Source: Chloroflexia bacterium
Lineage (GTDB): Bacteria; Chloroflexota; Chloroflexia; Thermomicrobiales; CFX8
Direction: 5' to 3'
DNA length: 9,137 nt
NCBI GenBank assembly: GCA_013696045.1
Contig: JACCZH010000367.1
Span: 1 to 9,137, forward strand
A model generated the notes under the pieces. That model made no database searches and was not told the origin of the DNA. It saw nothing but the letters and a program-made list of their open reading frames with translations. Positions 1-6,947 of the stretch are shown in pieces; within the stretch, counting starts at the first letter, position 1; each line of letters opens with the position of its first letter. A program made the position numbers and the translations under genes.

Positions 1-20
1 GGACAAGCCGCCTCCCCTAC
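1..20 (-). promoter_or_regulatory. Possible ribosome binding site of a downstream gene at the window edge
   Basis: Read on the minus strand, bases 18 to 11 give AGGGGAGG. A TTG codon follows after four bases, at 6-4. This would suit translation start of the next gene of the transporter operon, where a DppD-type ATPase would be expected. Only one further codon is inside the window, so the gene itself cannot be identified. The rest of 1-92 shows no coding signal. Confidence 0.3.
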
Positions 21-92
21 CGGTATTTGACAGTCGTTCAGTATTGTGCGCGCCTACGTCGATGTGCACATGCCTCCGGGGAAATCGAGCTT

Positions 93-1010
93 CTACCGGT
101 GCTGCAGGTGCGGGTCTAGCGCGTCGCGGATGCCGTCGCCGACAAAGTTAAACGCCAGAACAACCAGAAAGATGGCCAGACCAGGTCCGATCGCCATCCA
201 GGACGCGTGCTGCAACCAGTCTTTGCCGACGGCGAGCATGGCGCCCCAGCTTGGTGTGGGCGGCTGGACACCGAGCCCAAGGAACGACAGGCTCGCTTCG
301 GCGAGAATTGCGAACGCGACACCAATCGATGCCTGCACGATGAGCGGCGCGGTGACATTCGGGAAGATATGCCGCGTAATAATGCGGCTATCCGGGGCGC
401 CAATGGTACGCGCCGCCTCAACATACTCGCGCTGCCCAACCGTGAGCACCTGCCCGCGGATAAGCCGTGCATAGGATGGAATACCAACGATTCCAACCGC
501 GATCATCACGTTCGTCAAGCTCGGACCGAGCGCGGCAGTAATGGCGAGCGCAAGCACCAGCGTTGGAAACGCCAGCAACGCATCCATACAGCGCATGATG
601 ATTGAGTCAACGAGCCCAATGCGTGTGTAGCCGGCAATCAGACCGAGTAGCGTGCCGATGACAAGCGAGATTCCAACGGCGATCACTCCCACCTGCAGCG
701 ACACCCTGGAGCCATACACCACCCGGCTGAAGGTATCTCTGCCCAGATTATCTGTGCCCAGCCAGTAGGTCGTGCTCGGACCGGTGAGCGCGTCCGCAAA
801 GTTCTGGGTTTCGGGGTTATGCCGGGTAATCACTGGCGCGAAAATGGCGGCCATGACCATCAGGGCGATCACCGCCAGCCCAACCGCGCTCATTCTGGTT
901 CGCAGCAAACGGTTCACAAACCCGCGAAATCCGGTAGCCCGTTTCTTGCGTGTCCCCACATCACCCAGGCTCTCGGCCATTGGAGCTTCGGTGGTTTGCG
1001 TGCGCTGCAT
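93..1010 (-). CDS. DppC-type ABC transporter permease (peptide/nickel importer family)
   Basis: Second inner-membrane permease subunit of a family 5 (dipeptide/oligopeptide/nickel-type) ABC importer; it would pair with the DppB-type subunit encoded just upstream. The 305-residue length is normal. Visible parts: a cytoplasmic N-terminal tail, a first membrane segment at about 42-62, and the family signature WLGTDNLGRD at 83-92 in the periplasmic/OppC_N region. Further membrane helices lie at about 103-128, 143-163, 222-246 and 271-293. The EAA loop that docks on the ATPase, EYVEAARTIGA, is at 195-205. The ATG at 1010 follows GAGAGG with an 8-base spacer; an internal Met at residue 11 is a less likely start. 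The gene lies 40 bp after the upstream permease gene, so they are very probably co-transcribed. Substrate specificity is not readable from permeases, so DppC, OppC or GsiD-like names are equally defensible. Confidence 0.95.
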   Translation of the reverse strand: MQRTQTTEAPMAESLGDVGTRKKRATGFRGFVNRLLRTRMSAVGLAVIALMVMAAIFAPVITRHNPETQNFADALTGPSTTYWLGTDNLGRDTFSRVVYGSRVSLQVGVIAVGISLVIGTLLGLIAGYTRIGLVDSIIMRCMDALLAFPTLVLALAITAALGPSLTNVMIAVGIVGIPSYARLIRGQVLTVGQREYVEAARTIGAPDSRIITRHIFPNVTAPLIVQASIGVAFAILAEASLSFLGLGVQPPTPSWGAMLAVGKDWLQHASWMAIGPGLAIFLVVLAFNFVGDGIRDALDPHLQHR

Positions 1011-1050
1011 GTCCAGATCCTCTCAAGGCAAGTCCCGATCGCGGGGTGAA

Positions 1051-1995
1051 CTAGCTATACCGAATCCGCGGATCGATGTAGGCGTACAAGAGATCAACCG
1101 CCAGATTGGCAAACAAAAAGGCCAGCGCGGCGAATAGGACTACCCCCTGGACCATTGGGAAGTCGCGCTGGAAAATTGCGTCCACCAGCAGACGACCGAT
1201 GCCGGGCAACACAAAGATCGACTCAGTGATGATCGCCCCGCCCAGCAGCCCACCAATTTGCAGACCGACGACCGTGACGACCGGCACCATCGCGTTCTTG
1301 AGCGCATGCACCCGCACCACTTGCGCCTCGCGTAGCCCTTTGGCGCGCGCGGTGCGCACATAGTCCTGATCCAGGACTTCCAGCAGCGACGAGCGCGTCA
1401 TGCGCATGACAATGGCGGACAGAGCGGTGCCCAGCGTCAGGGCCGGCATAATCATGCGCTTCAGATTATCCAGCGGGTCTTCCAGAAACGGCGTATAGCC
1501 GATTGGCGACAGCCAACCAAGCCGCACCGAGAAGAGAAAGATCAACAGAATTGCCAGAAAGAAGTTGGGTATCGAAACACCTAGAAGCGCAACGGTTGTT
1601 GACGCGGTGTCAACAGGGGAGTTGCGGCGCATTGCGGCAATGATTCCAACTGGGATGGCGATAACCATCGAGATAACCACCGAGAGAAACGCAAGCTCAA
1701 TCGTCACCGGCAGACGCGATATGATCGCCTCCGACACCGGCCGGTTCGAGCGAATCGAACGTCCCAGATCGCCCTGGAGCACTGAAGACGCCCACTTCAC
1801 GTACTGCACCGGAAGAGGCTGATCAAGACCCAGCTGCTGGCGCAGCGCGGCTATCGACTCCGGCGTTGCCTCTTCTCCCAGCATCGATTGCACGGGATCG
1901 CCCGGTGTCAGGTGCAAGAGGGAAAAGACAATCAGGCTCACGATGAACAACACCGGAATCATGGATATCAGGCGCCGCAGGATATAGGTTCCCAT
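1051..1995 (-). CDS. DppB-type ABC transporter permease (peptide/nickel importer family)
   Basis: First inner-membrane permease subunit of the importer. From the ATG at 1995 the protein has 314 residues, the usual family length, and begins MGTYILRRLISMIPVLFIVS, the canonical start of DppB/OppB/GsiC proteins. Membrane helices are visible at about 10-30, 98-122, 132-158, 180-200, 236-258 and 284-304. The periplasmic GDLGRSI motif is at 75-81 and the EAA loop DYVRTARAKGL at 211-221. The C-terminal AYIDPRIRYS is typical. The frame stays open 40 codons upstream, to 2115, but that extension translates an intergenic inverted repeat and has no family counterpart, so 1995 is the better start. Only a weak purine-rich stretch (AAGAGAGAG) precedes this ATG. 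The low initiation strength would fit a membrane subunit made at lower level than the binding protein. Confidence 0.95.
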   Translation of the reverse strand: MGTYILRRLISMIPVLFIVSLIVFSLLHLTPGDPVQSMLGEEATPESIAALRQQLGLDQPLPVQYVKWASSVLQGDLGRSIRSNRPVSEAIISRLPVTIELAFLSVVISMVIAIPVGIIAAMRRNSPVDTASTTVALLGVSIPNFFLAILLIFLFSVRLGWLSPIGYTPFLEDPLDNLKRMIMPALTLGTALSAIVMRMTRSSLLEVLDQDYVRTARAKGLREAQVVRVHALKNAMVPVVTVVGLQIGGLLGGAIITESIFVLPGIGRLLVDAIFQRDFPMVQGVVLFAALAFLFANLAVDLLYAYIDPRIRYS

Positions 1996-2019
1996 CTCAA
2001 CTCTCTCTTGACAGTTCGC

Positions 2020-2114
2020 TGTCATCCCGGCGAAGGAGGGATCCGTCTCCCGATGGTGACCTACAACACACGGTGCCGTAGAAGACGGATTCCTCGCTTC
2101 GCATCGGAATGACA
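2020..2114. repeat. Imperfect long inverted repeat (TGTCATyCCG type) in the operon
   Basis: The left arm is 2020-2050, starting TGTCATCCCGGCGAAG. The right arm is 2081-2114; its reverse complement starts TGTCATTCCGATGCGAAGCG. I align 28 of 31 bases, with one 2-base and one 1-base gap. The spacer is 30 bases. Both arms end outward in TGTCAT and inward in GGATCCGTCT or GAATCCGTCT. This form resembles the palindromic intergenic repeats common in several bacterial groups. It lies between the binding-protein and permease genes, so a transcript of the operon would contain a long hairpin here. Confidence 0.8.
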
Positions 2115-2151
2115 ACCAAGCCTTCGGACGACCGTCGCCCAGATGCGTATC

Positions 2152-3918
2152 CTACCCGTCGGTTCGAGAAACACCATCCATGCGCATCATGCCATCAGGA
2201 ACGTGCATGAATCCCTCGATAACCGGTTGCCAGATCTTGATCTCGGCCGGGAAGCGAACAAAGATCATCGGAGCTTCCTCGGCAACGATCGTCAACAGCT
2301 CGGAGTACAGGGCGCGACGCTCGTCCTGGTCTGAAACGGCCCGGGTTTGATCGAGCAGCTCATCCACCTCGGCGTTACTGTAGCCGCCACGGTTCAGACC
2401 ACCTTCGCTATGAAAGTAGCCATAGATGTTGCCGTCCGGGTCGGGACGCCCGCTCCAGCCAAGGCTGACGGCCTGGTAATCGCCAGCGTTGCTGCGGTCG
2501 AGGAGCGTGCCAAACTCCAGCAGCTCGATATTGGCCACGATCCCCGCCTCGCCGATCATGGCACGGTACGCCTCGGCGAGCTGAACACCGTCAGGGGTGT
2601 TCGTCACCAGCATCGTGAACTCGAAACCGTCTGGCATGCCGCCTTCTTCGAGCTTCTGGCGCGCCATATCGTAGTCCTGGGTATAGATCTGAACTGACTC
2701 GTCGTAGGCCCATGAGCTTGGCGGAATCGGGGTCTGGGCGGCGCTCCCTGTGCCGAAGAAAAGCGTTTCGTTGATAGCTTCACGGTCGAGCGTCCAGGCC
2801 ACCGCCTGGCGCAGAGCCATGTTGTCAAACGGAGGGTTGCTGGAGTGAAGGGAAATGTAGGTGAAGCCCAGTCCGGCCACCTCATCGTAGACGAGATCGG
2901 GATCTTCCCGCGCCTGGGCAACATCGCGGGCCGACACCTGGTCGATCATCTGAACATCGTTCGTGCGCAGAGCGGTCAGGCGCACCGATGCGTCAGTAAT
3001 TGGTATGTATCTGACCTCATCGAGGTACGGCAGCCCTTCCTGCCACCAGGAGTCGTTGCGCGTCAGGGTCAGGTGATCGTCCTCAATCCACTCGACGAAG
3101 GAGAACGCGCCGGTGCCCACCGGGTTGCGGGCCAGGTCGTCGCCAAGCTCCTCGACGGCCGCCGGTGAAATCATCATTCCAGCGCGGTCAGAAAGCGTCG
3201 CCAGCAATGGCGAGAACGGCTGCGAGAGGGTGAGCATCAGGGTGAGCTCATCCACGGCCTCGACAGCGGTGATCTGGGTTATCTCGCTGCGGCGCGGCGA
3301 GGCGGTGGCCTCATCCAGCATACGGTCGAAGTTGAACTTGGCCGCCTCGGCGTTGAACGGTTCGCCGTCATGGAAAGTCACCCCCTCAACGAGCGTGAAC
3401 GTGTACTCCAGACCGTCATCCGAGATCACCCATTCGCTGGCGAGCTCCGGAACGATGTTGAGTCCCTCGTCGATGTCAACCAGTTTGTCGTAGACAAGCT
3501 GATACACCTGGCGGTCTACTGCCGCGGTGGACCTGTGCGGGTCCATCGTGGTGCAGTCGGAATTAAGCGCGAGTATCAACGTGCCACCCGCGGCGCCTTC
3601 GACGGCAGGCTCACCAGCTGCATCTGGCGTCTCTTCACCAGCGGCCTCCGGGGTCTCATCTTCAGCCGTTTCCGGTGTCTCGTCTGTGTCCGTCTCCGCG
3701 GTCTCGCCAGGCGCCTCGGGCGTCGCGCCACCACCGCCAGTGACGGCGGTGGGCTCGTCTTCGTCGTCGCCGCACGCGGCGAGCAACGATGTCGTCAGCC
3801 CGGCGCTCAATCCAAGCACACTGGCTCGCTTGAGCAAGGTCCGGCGGGACATCTGTCCGGTTATTGCCTGGCGCAACAACCGGTCGTAGGCAATCTGATC
3901 GACGCTTTCCTTAGCCAT
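2152..3918 (-). CDS. Extracellular solute-binding lipoprotein, family 5 (SBP_bac_5, DppA/OppA-like)
   Basis: Surface-anchored binding protein that captures peptides or related solutes and delivers them to the permeases encoded downstream. It has 588 residues. After a 23-residue N-terminal extension comes a twin-arginine motif, SRRTLLK (24-30), a hydrophobic stretch, and the lipobox LAAC with Cys49 as the likely lipidated residue; export by Tat and acylation are inferred. Residues 50-112 form an acidic, Gly/Pro/Thr-rich linker with three ETPE-type octad repeats. The SBP_bac_5 domain follows from about 113 to 580, with the family motif around FHDGEPFNAEAAKFNFDRML (roughly 182-201). The ATG at 3918 has a perfect AGGAGG 6 bases away, the strongest ribosome site in the window, which suits the high dosage of binding protein needed. 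The gene follows the regulator gene after 236 bp and precedes the permease genes. Ligand not determinable; peptides are the default. Confidence 0.95.
   Translation of the reverse strand: MAKESVDQIAYDRLLRQAITGQMSRRTLLKRASVLGLSAGLTTSLLAACGDDEDEPTAVTGGGGATPEAPGETAETDTDETPETAEDETPEAAGEETPDAAGEPAVEGAAGGTLILALNSDCTTMDPHRSTAAVDRQVYQLVYDKLVDIDEGLNIVPELASEWVISDDGLEYTFTLVEGVTFHDGEPFNAEAAKFNFDRMLDEATASPRRSEITQITAVEAVDELTLMLTLSQPFSPLLATLSDRAGMMISPAAVEELGDDLARNPVGTGAFSFVEWIEDDHLTLTRNDSWWQEGLPYLDEVRYIPITDASVRLTALRTNDVQMIDQVSARDVAQAREDPDLVYDEVAGLGFTYISLHSSNPPFDNMALRQAVAWTLDREAINETLFFGTGSAAQTPIPPSSWAYDESVQIYTQDYDMARQKLEEGGMPDGFEFTMLVTNTPDGVQLAEAYRAMIGEAGIVANIELLEFGTLLDRSNAGDYQAVSLGWSGRPDPDGNIYGYFHSEGGLNRGGYSNAEVDELLDQTRAVSDQDERRALYSELLTIVAEEAPMIFVRFPAEIKIWQPVIEGFMHVPDGMMRMDGVSRTDG
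3613..3684 (-). repeat. Three 24-bp tandem repeats encoding an acidic octad linker
   Basis: Residues 79-86, 87-94 and 95-102 of the binding protein read DETPETAE, DETPEAAG and EETPDAAG. The DNA copies differ almost only at third codon positions (for example GTCTC followed by tTC, aTC or gTC). The repeat is therefore old and kept at protein level as a flexible spacer between the lipid anchor and the ligand-binding domain. Confidence 0.75.
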
Positions 3919-3924
3919 TCTTCA

Positions 3925-3930
3925 TCCTCC
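3925..3930 (-). promoter_or_regulatory. Strong ribosome binding site of the solute-binding protein gene
   Basis: AGGAGG on the minus strand is separated by 6 bases from the ATG at 3918. It fixes the start codon and is clearly stronger than the sites in front of the two permease genes. Confidence 0.85.
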
Positions 3931-4154
3931 TGGCGCCTCACGGGCCAATCCGCATATGTACCGAGTAACTCTCAACACACCCCTTGAAATCGCCGCCGCC
4001 GGCCAGCGCCTCCCCAACGCCGGCTACCAACGGTTCAGCTCACTGCCTGTGCGTCACGATGGATCTCCACCTCTCGTTCCATACGCCCCGGATAGTCCGG
4101 GATTCCTCTCTCGTCGCCAACGGCCGGAACCTGGCGACATGCCACGATGGTATG
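3931..4154. other. Intergenic leader between regulator and transporter genes
   Basis: No gene is supported here. On the minus strand it contains a short perfect stem (CCCGGA, loop TAG, TCCGGG at 4087-4101) and a weaker GC-rich stem around 4003-4026. A TACATAT stretch at 3954-3960 could act as a -10 box, but no acceptable -35 box lies at the right distance. The transporter genes may be read through from the regulator promoter. Antisense reading frames on the plus strand here have no recognisable protein features. Confidence 0.5.
4087..4101. repeat. Short perfect stem-loop downstream of the regulator gene
   Basis: CCCGGA and TCCGGG flank a 3-base loop, 54 bases past the regulator stop codon on the minus strand. 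No T-run follows on either strand, so it is not a standard intrinsic terminator. It could mark a processing or pause site between regulator and transporter messages, or be chance. Confidence 0.4.
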
Positions 4155-4156
4155 TC
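4136..4156. promoter_or_regulatory. 21-bp imperfect palindrome at the end of the regulator gene
   Basis: The arms GACATGCCA and TGGTATGTC flank three central bases and differ from perfect symmetry at one pair. It overlaps the regulator stop codon and lies about 220 bp upstream of the binding-protein start. Its size and symmetry suit a dimeric regulator site. It does not share its sequence with the palindrome in front of the regulator gene, so the cognate protein is unknown. Confidence 0.4.
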
Positions 4157-4892
4157 ATGTAATCACCGGCTCTTCCTCGACAAATTCGCCGAGCAACGCC
4201 CGTTCGATCTCTTCAAGGTGGGCAAGCATCGCGTCGCGCGCTACCTGGGGCTTGCGATTCTCGATGGCGGTTACAATCTCTGTATGTCGAATATACGTTA
4301 GCTGACGCCGTTCGGGTGTTGACACGTAATTGCGCCGGCTTTCAGCCAGCAGCTCGTTGGTAAGCTGGAGCACACGCACCGACACCTGATTGCGGGATGC
4401 ACGGGCGATAGTGGTATGAAACGTGCGATCCAGATCCACCAGCAAATCGCTGCCGTCGATCCGGTCGAGATAGGCACTGTGCTGGCGCAGGATGTCGTGC
4501 ATGGTCTCTATCTCGGCGGCGGTGGCTCGCACCGCGGCTCTGGCCGCGACGGCCGGCTCAAAAATCAGCCGCACTTCCCACAGATCGCCGATGATCTCGT
4601 TCGAGGTTGAGAGCACCAGGGCCAGTGGCGAAGTCACGCCAAACTCGTAGAAGTCGCGCACATAGGTGCCTCCGCCGTGGCGTGTCTCGATCAAGCCGGA
4701 TACTTCCAGAGCGCTCAATGCCTCGCGCAGCGACGCCCGGCTAACTTGCAGCTTTTCGGCCAGTTCCCGTTCTGACGGCAGCCGGTTACCCGGCAGCACC
4801 TGCCCGTTTCGAATCAGGTCACAGATCTGTATAACGATCTTCTGTGACAGCCGGGACTTGCGAATGGGTTCGATGACATAGCCTTCGGTCAT
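4155..4892 (-). CDS. FadR-type GntR transcriptional regulator (FCD domain)
   Basis: Ligand-responsive DNA-binding regulator, most likely local to the adjacent importer genes. From the ATG at 4892 it has 245 residues. The N-terminal winged helix-turn-helix spans about 10-80, with the GntR signature LPSERELAEKLQVSRASLRE at 38-57 and the wing GGGTYVRD at 73-80. The all-helical FCD ligand domain follows at about 100-235. The DxxxH pair Asp155/His159 (DRTFH) and His203 and His225 sit where FCD proteins bind a metal that helps hold an organic acid effector. A TTG at 4907 would add five residues, but the ATG at 4892 has GGGG placed 4 bases upstream and is preferred. The promoter and a palindrome just upstream suggest autoregulation. 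FCD regulators typically sense carboxylates, fatty acyl groups or amino-acid derivatives; the effector here is unknown. Confidence 0.93.
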   Translation of the reverse strand: MTEGYVIEPIRKSRLSQKIVIQICDLIRNGQVLPGNRLPSERELAEKLQVSRASLREALSALEVSGLIETRHGGGTYVRDFYEFGVTSPLALVLSTSNEIIGDLWEVRLIFEPAVAARAAVRATAAEIETMHDILRQHSAYLDRIDGSDLLVDLDRTFHTTIARASRNQVSVRVLQLTNELLAESRRNYVSTPERRQLTYIRHTEIVTAIENRKPQVARDAMLAHLEEIERALLGEFVEEEPVIT

Positions 4893-4912
4893 GCTACCCC
4901 GCAGCAAATTGG

Positions 4913-4930
4913 ATTAGTGTTCAGACCAAT
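4913..4930. promoter_or_regulatory. Candidate operator of the FadR-type regulator
   Basis: Minus strand ATTGGTCTGAACACTAAT is an 18-bp palindrome with six of nine pairs matched (ATTrGTnTnnAnACyAAT). It starts about 12 bases after the -10 box, so it covers the predicted early transcribed region, a standard place for autorepression. GT...AC half-sites flanked by A/T are typical of FadR-subfamily operators, but the spacing of six bases between GT and AC is wider than the usual TnGTnnnACnA consensus. Binding is inference. Confidence 0.5.
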
Positions 4931-4941
4931 TACGATACGAC

Positions 4942-4971
4942 AGTATAGAGAGCACGCTTGTCACTTGTCAA
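4942..4971 (-). promoter_or_regulatory. Sigma70 promoter of the regulator gene
   Basis: On the minus strand a perfect TTGACA (4971-4966) and TATACT (4947-4942) are separated by 18 bases. The predicted transcription start is near 4935, leaving a leader of about 43 bases before the ATG at 4892. This is the best promoter in the window and may also drive the binding-protein and permease genes. Confidence 0.8.
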
Positions 4972-5183
4972 ACCCATCAAGACACCAGCCTGGCGCGCGT
5001 GCCTCGTCATTGGACATCTCGGCATAAGTCACGGACAATACGAGGAGGAGGGACGTCTCAGTCTGTTGCGCTGAGCCAGTGGTATGTAGTGTGCCAGAGG
5101 CGACCTGCCAGGGCGGTCAATCGCACGCTTTAACACTCTAGAGCAGATTCCACAATGGCTATGAAAAGCACATTAGGGTACTC
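4972..5183. other. Divergent intergenic region upstream of the antiporter gene
   Basis: No gene is supported. A purine run (GAGGAGGAGGG, 5042-5052) looks like a ribosome site but has no sensible start and reading frame behind it. A CTCAG/CTGAG mini-inverted repeat lies around 5057-5075. No convincing -35/-10 pair for the plus-strand antiporter gene was found. Confidence 0.4.
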
Positions 5184-6941
5184 ATGATCCACGAAACAGA
5201 TCTGATTATCACGATCACCGTGGCATTCGTGGTCGCCTCAGTGGGCGGGTACATTGCGTCTTGCCTGCGGCTGCCGCCGATTCTGGGTTTCATCCTGTCT
5301 GGTGTCGCGATCGGACCGTTTACGCCCGGTTTCTCGGCAAACTCGGAGATCGCGTCTCAGCTGGCTGAGATCGGCGTCATCCTGCTCATGTTTGGAGTGG
5401 GTATTCATTTCTCTCTAAAAGACCTACTCGCCGTGCAGTCTATTGCCTTGCCCGGCGCGGTCATACAAGTCTTTGTCATGACCAGCCTGGTTACATTCAT
5501 CGCCTCGCTGTGGGGTTGGAGCCTGGAAGCCGGGATCTTGCTCGGCCTGGCCATTTCGATTGCCAGTACCGTCATCCTGGTGCACACATTGACCGAGAGG
5601 GAAGAGCTCGAGAGTCCGCAGGGGCGCATTGCAGTCGGATGGCTTATCGTTGAGGACTTGCTTACCGTCTTCGCCCTGGTTCTCATTCCGGTGCTCATTG
5701 TAGACACCTCTGCTTCCACAACAGGCGGTGACAACCTCTCCGTCATTGTGGCAGTCACTGTCGGCAAGGTCGTGCTCCTGGCCGGCGGCATGATCCTGGT
5801 GGGGGCACGGGTTGTTCCCTGGATCCTTGTCCAAACCGCCCGCACAGGGTCGCGCGAGCTCTTTATGCTGTCAGTACTCTCGGTGGCGCTTGGCATCGCC
5901 TACATTTCAGCGAGTGTCTTTGACGTATCGTTTGCGCTCGGCGCGTTTCTGGCGGGACTCGTCATCAGCGAGTCCGATCTAAGCTATCAAGCCGCTGCTG
6001 AGGCGTTACCGCTGCAGGATGCGTTCGCCGTGCTGTTCTTCGTCTCGGTGGGCATGCTCTTTGACTGGACGTTCCTCATCGAATCGCCAGTTATGGTCAT
6101 CACCATCTTGCTGCTCATTGTGGTTGTCAAACCCGTAGTGTCATTCCTCATCGTTGCCGCCTATCGTTATCCAATGCGGGTTGGGCTCATTATCGGCGCA
6201 AGCCGCGCTCAGATCGGCGAGTTTTCATTTATTCTGGCCAGCCTAGGACTCTCGCTTGATATTCTGCCGGTAGAAGGGTACAGCCTTATTCTGTCCGGCG
6301 CGATTCTGTCGATTACCCTTAACCCACTGGTGTTCAAGGCGATCCAGCCCATTGAGAACTGGCTGCGCCAGCGTCCACCGGTGATGAAGTATCTTGACAC
6401 GCGCGGCGGCAGCTCAACAGCGCTTATTGCCCCGGACGGTGAAGAGCCAATGCGCGGACACGCCGTGCTGTGTGGCTATGGTCGAGTTGGAAGAATCATT
6501 AGCCAGGCCCTTGAGCGGCGGGGGTTCCGGCACGTGGTCATCGAGCAAGACCGCCACGTTGTTGAAGAGTTGCGCACGCGCGGCATTACCGCGTATTATG
6601 GCGACGCATCGAACCCGATGCTCCTGAAGCACCTCAATCTGGATCGAGCGCGGGTGCTGGTAATCGCGGTGCCAGACCCGATATCGACCCGCTTGATCGT
6701 TGAAGAGGCACGCCTGCTCAACCCTCGCCTGGCGATCGTCGTGCGCACCCACAGTGAGACCGAGCGCGAACGCCTGGCTGCCATGGGCGTCAACGAGGCC
6801 GTCGTTGGCGAGATGGAGCTCGCGCTTGAGATGACCCGTTTCACCATGCGCCGCTTCGGGGTCGGCTCCACCGAAATTCAGGCGCTGCTTCAGGGATTGC
6901 GTGTCGGCCCAGAGCGCGCGACGGAGGATCAGGAGGTCTGA
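5184..6941 (+). CDS. ybaL: YbaL/Kef-type cation:proton antiporter with RCK (TrkA-N) domain
   Basis: Inner-membrane monovalent cation:proton antiporter of the CPA2 family, by homology probably potassium efflux. It has 585 residues. The exchanger domain occupies about 5-395 with some twelve hydrophobic helices. The stretches ELAVLGVILL-like AEIGVILLMFGVGIHFSLKD (61-80), GWLIVEDLL with Glu157-Asp158, TGSRELFMLSVL (221-232) and DAFAVLFFVSVGMLFD (279-294) closely resemble E. coli YbaL as I remember it, not KefB/KefC. A Rossmann-type RCK domain follows at about 424-545: GYGRVG (431-436) and the acidic Glu454 after the second strand suit an adenine dinucleotide or nucleotide ligand. No TrkA-C domain follows. 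The ATG at 5184 is preceded by TAGGG five bases upstream, weak but acceptable. Its 3' end overlaps the convergent peptidase gene by 13 bp. The gene looks complete and unrelated in function to the transporter genes beside it. Confidence 0.93.
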   Translation: MIHETDLIITITVAFVVASVGGYIASCLRLPPILGFILSGVAIGPFTPGFSANSEIASQLAEIGVILLMFGVGIHFSLKDLLAVQSIALPGAVIQVFVMTSLVTFIASLWGWSLEAGILLGLAISIASTVILVHTLTEREELESPQGRIAVGWLIVEDLLTVFALVLIPVLIVDTSASTTGGDNLSVIVAVTVGKVVLLAGGMILVGARVVPWILVQTARTGSRELFMLSVLSVALGIAYISASVFDVSFALGAFLAGLVISESDLSYQAAAEALPLQDAFAVLFFVSVGMLFDWTFLIESPVMVITILLLIVVVKPVVSFLIVAAYRYPMRVGLIIGASRAQIGEFSFILASLGLSLDILPVEGYSLILSGAILSITLNPLVFKAIQPIENWLRQRPPVMKYLDTRGGSSTALIAPDGEEPMRGHAVLCGYGRVGRIISQALERRGFRHVVIEQDRHVVEELRTRGITAYYGDASNPMLLKHLNLDRARVLVIAVPDPISTRLIVEEARLLNPRLAIVVRTHSETERERLAAMGVNEAVVGEMELALEMTRFTMRRFGVGSTEIQALLQGLRVGPERATEDQEV

Positions 6942-6947
6942 TCCTCC
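6923..6947. terminator. Perfect 10-bp stem-loop over two convergent stop codons
   Basis: GGAGGATCAG (6923-6932) and CTGATCCTCC (6938-6947) pair perfectly around a 5-base loop. The stem contains the TGA of the antiporter gene (6939-6941) and the stop of the peptidase gene (6931-6929), so both messages end in the same hairpin. No T-run follows on either side, so factor-independent termination is uncertain. mRNA 3' end protection or a barrier between colliding transcripts are other options. Confidence 0.55.

Noticed and set aside
62..71. 10-bp palindrome ATGTGCACAT downstream of the DppC-type gene
   Set aside because: Perfect but short, without a second copy in the window; expected by chance at this scale.
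46..474. Plus-strand reading frame opposite the DppC-type permease gene
   Set aside because: It lies wholly antisense to a clear family member and shows low-complexity composition with no domain; a shadow frame.
2121..2140. GGACGAC/GTCGCCC stem as terminator of the binding-protein gene
   Set aside because: The symmetry leaves almost no loop, has a mismatch and no T-run; it would also separate genes that need to be expressed together.
3370..3987. 205-residue plus-strand frame opposite the binding-protein gene
   Set aside because: Antisense to the N-terminal half of a well-supported gene, arginine-rich, without ribosome site or domain.
5042..5052. GAGGAGGAGGG as the ribosome site of a small gene
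   Set aside because: The nearest plausible starts behind it run into stops within a few codons, so no small protein is supported.
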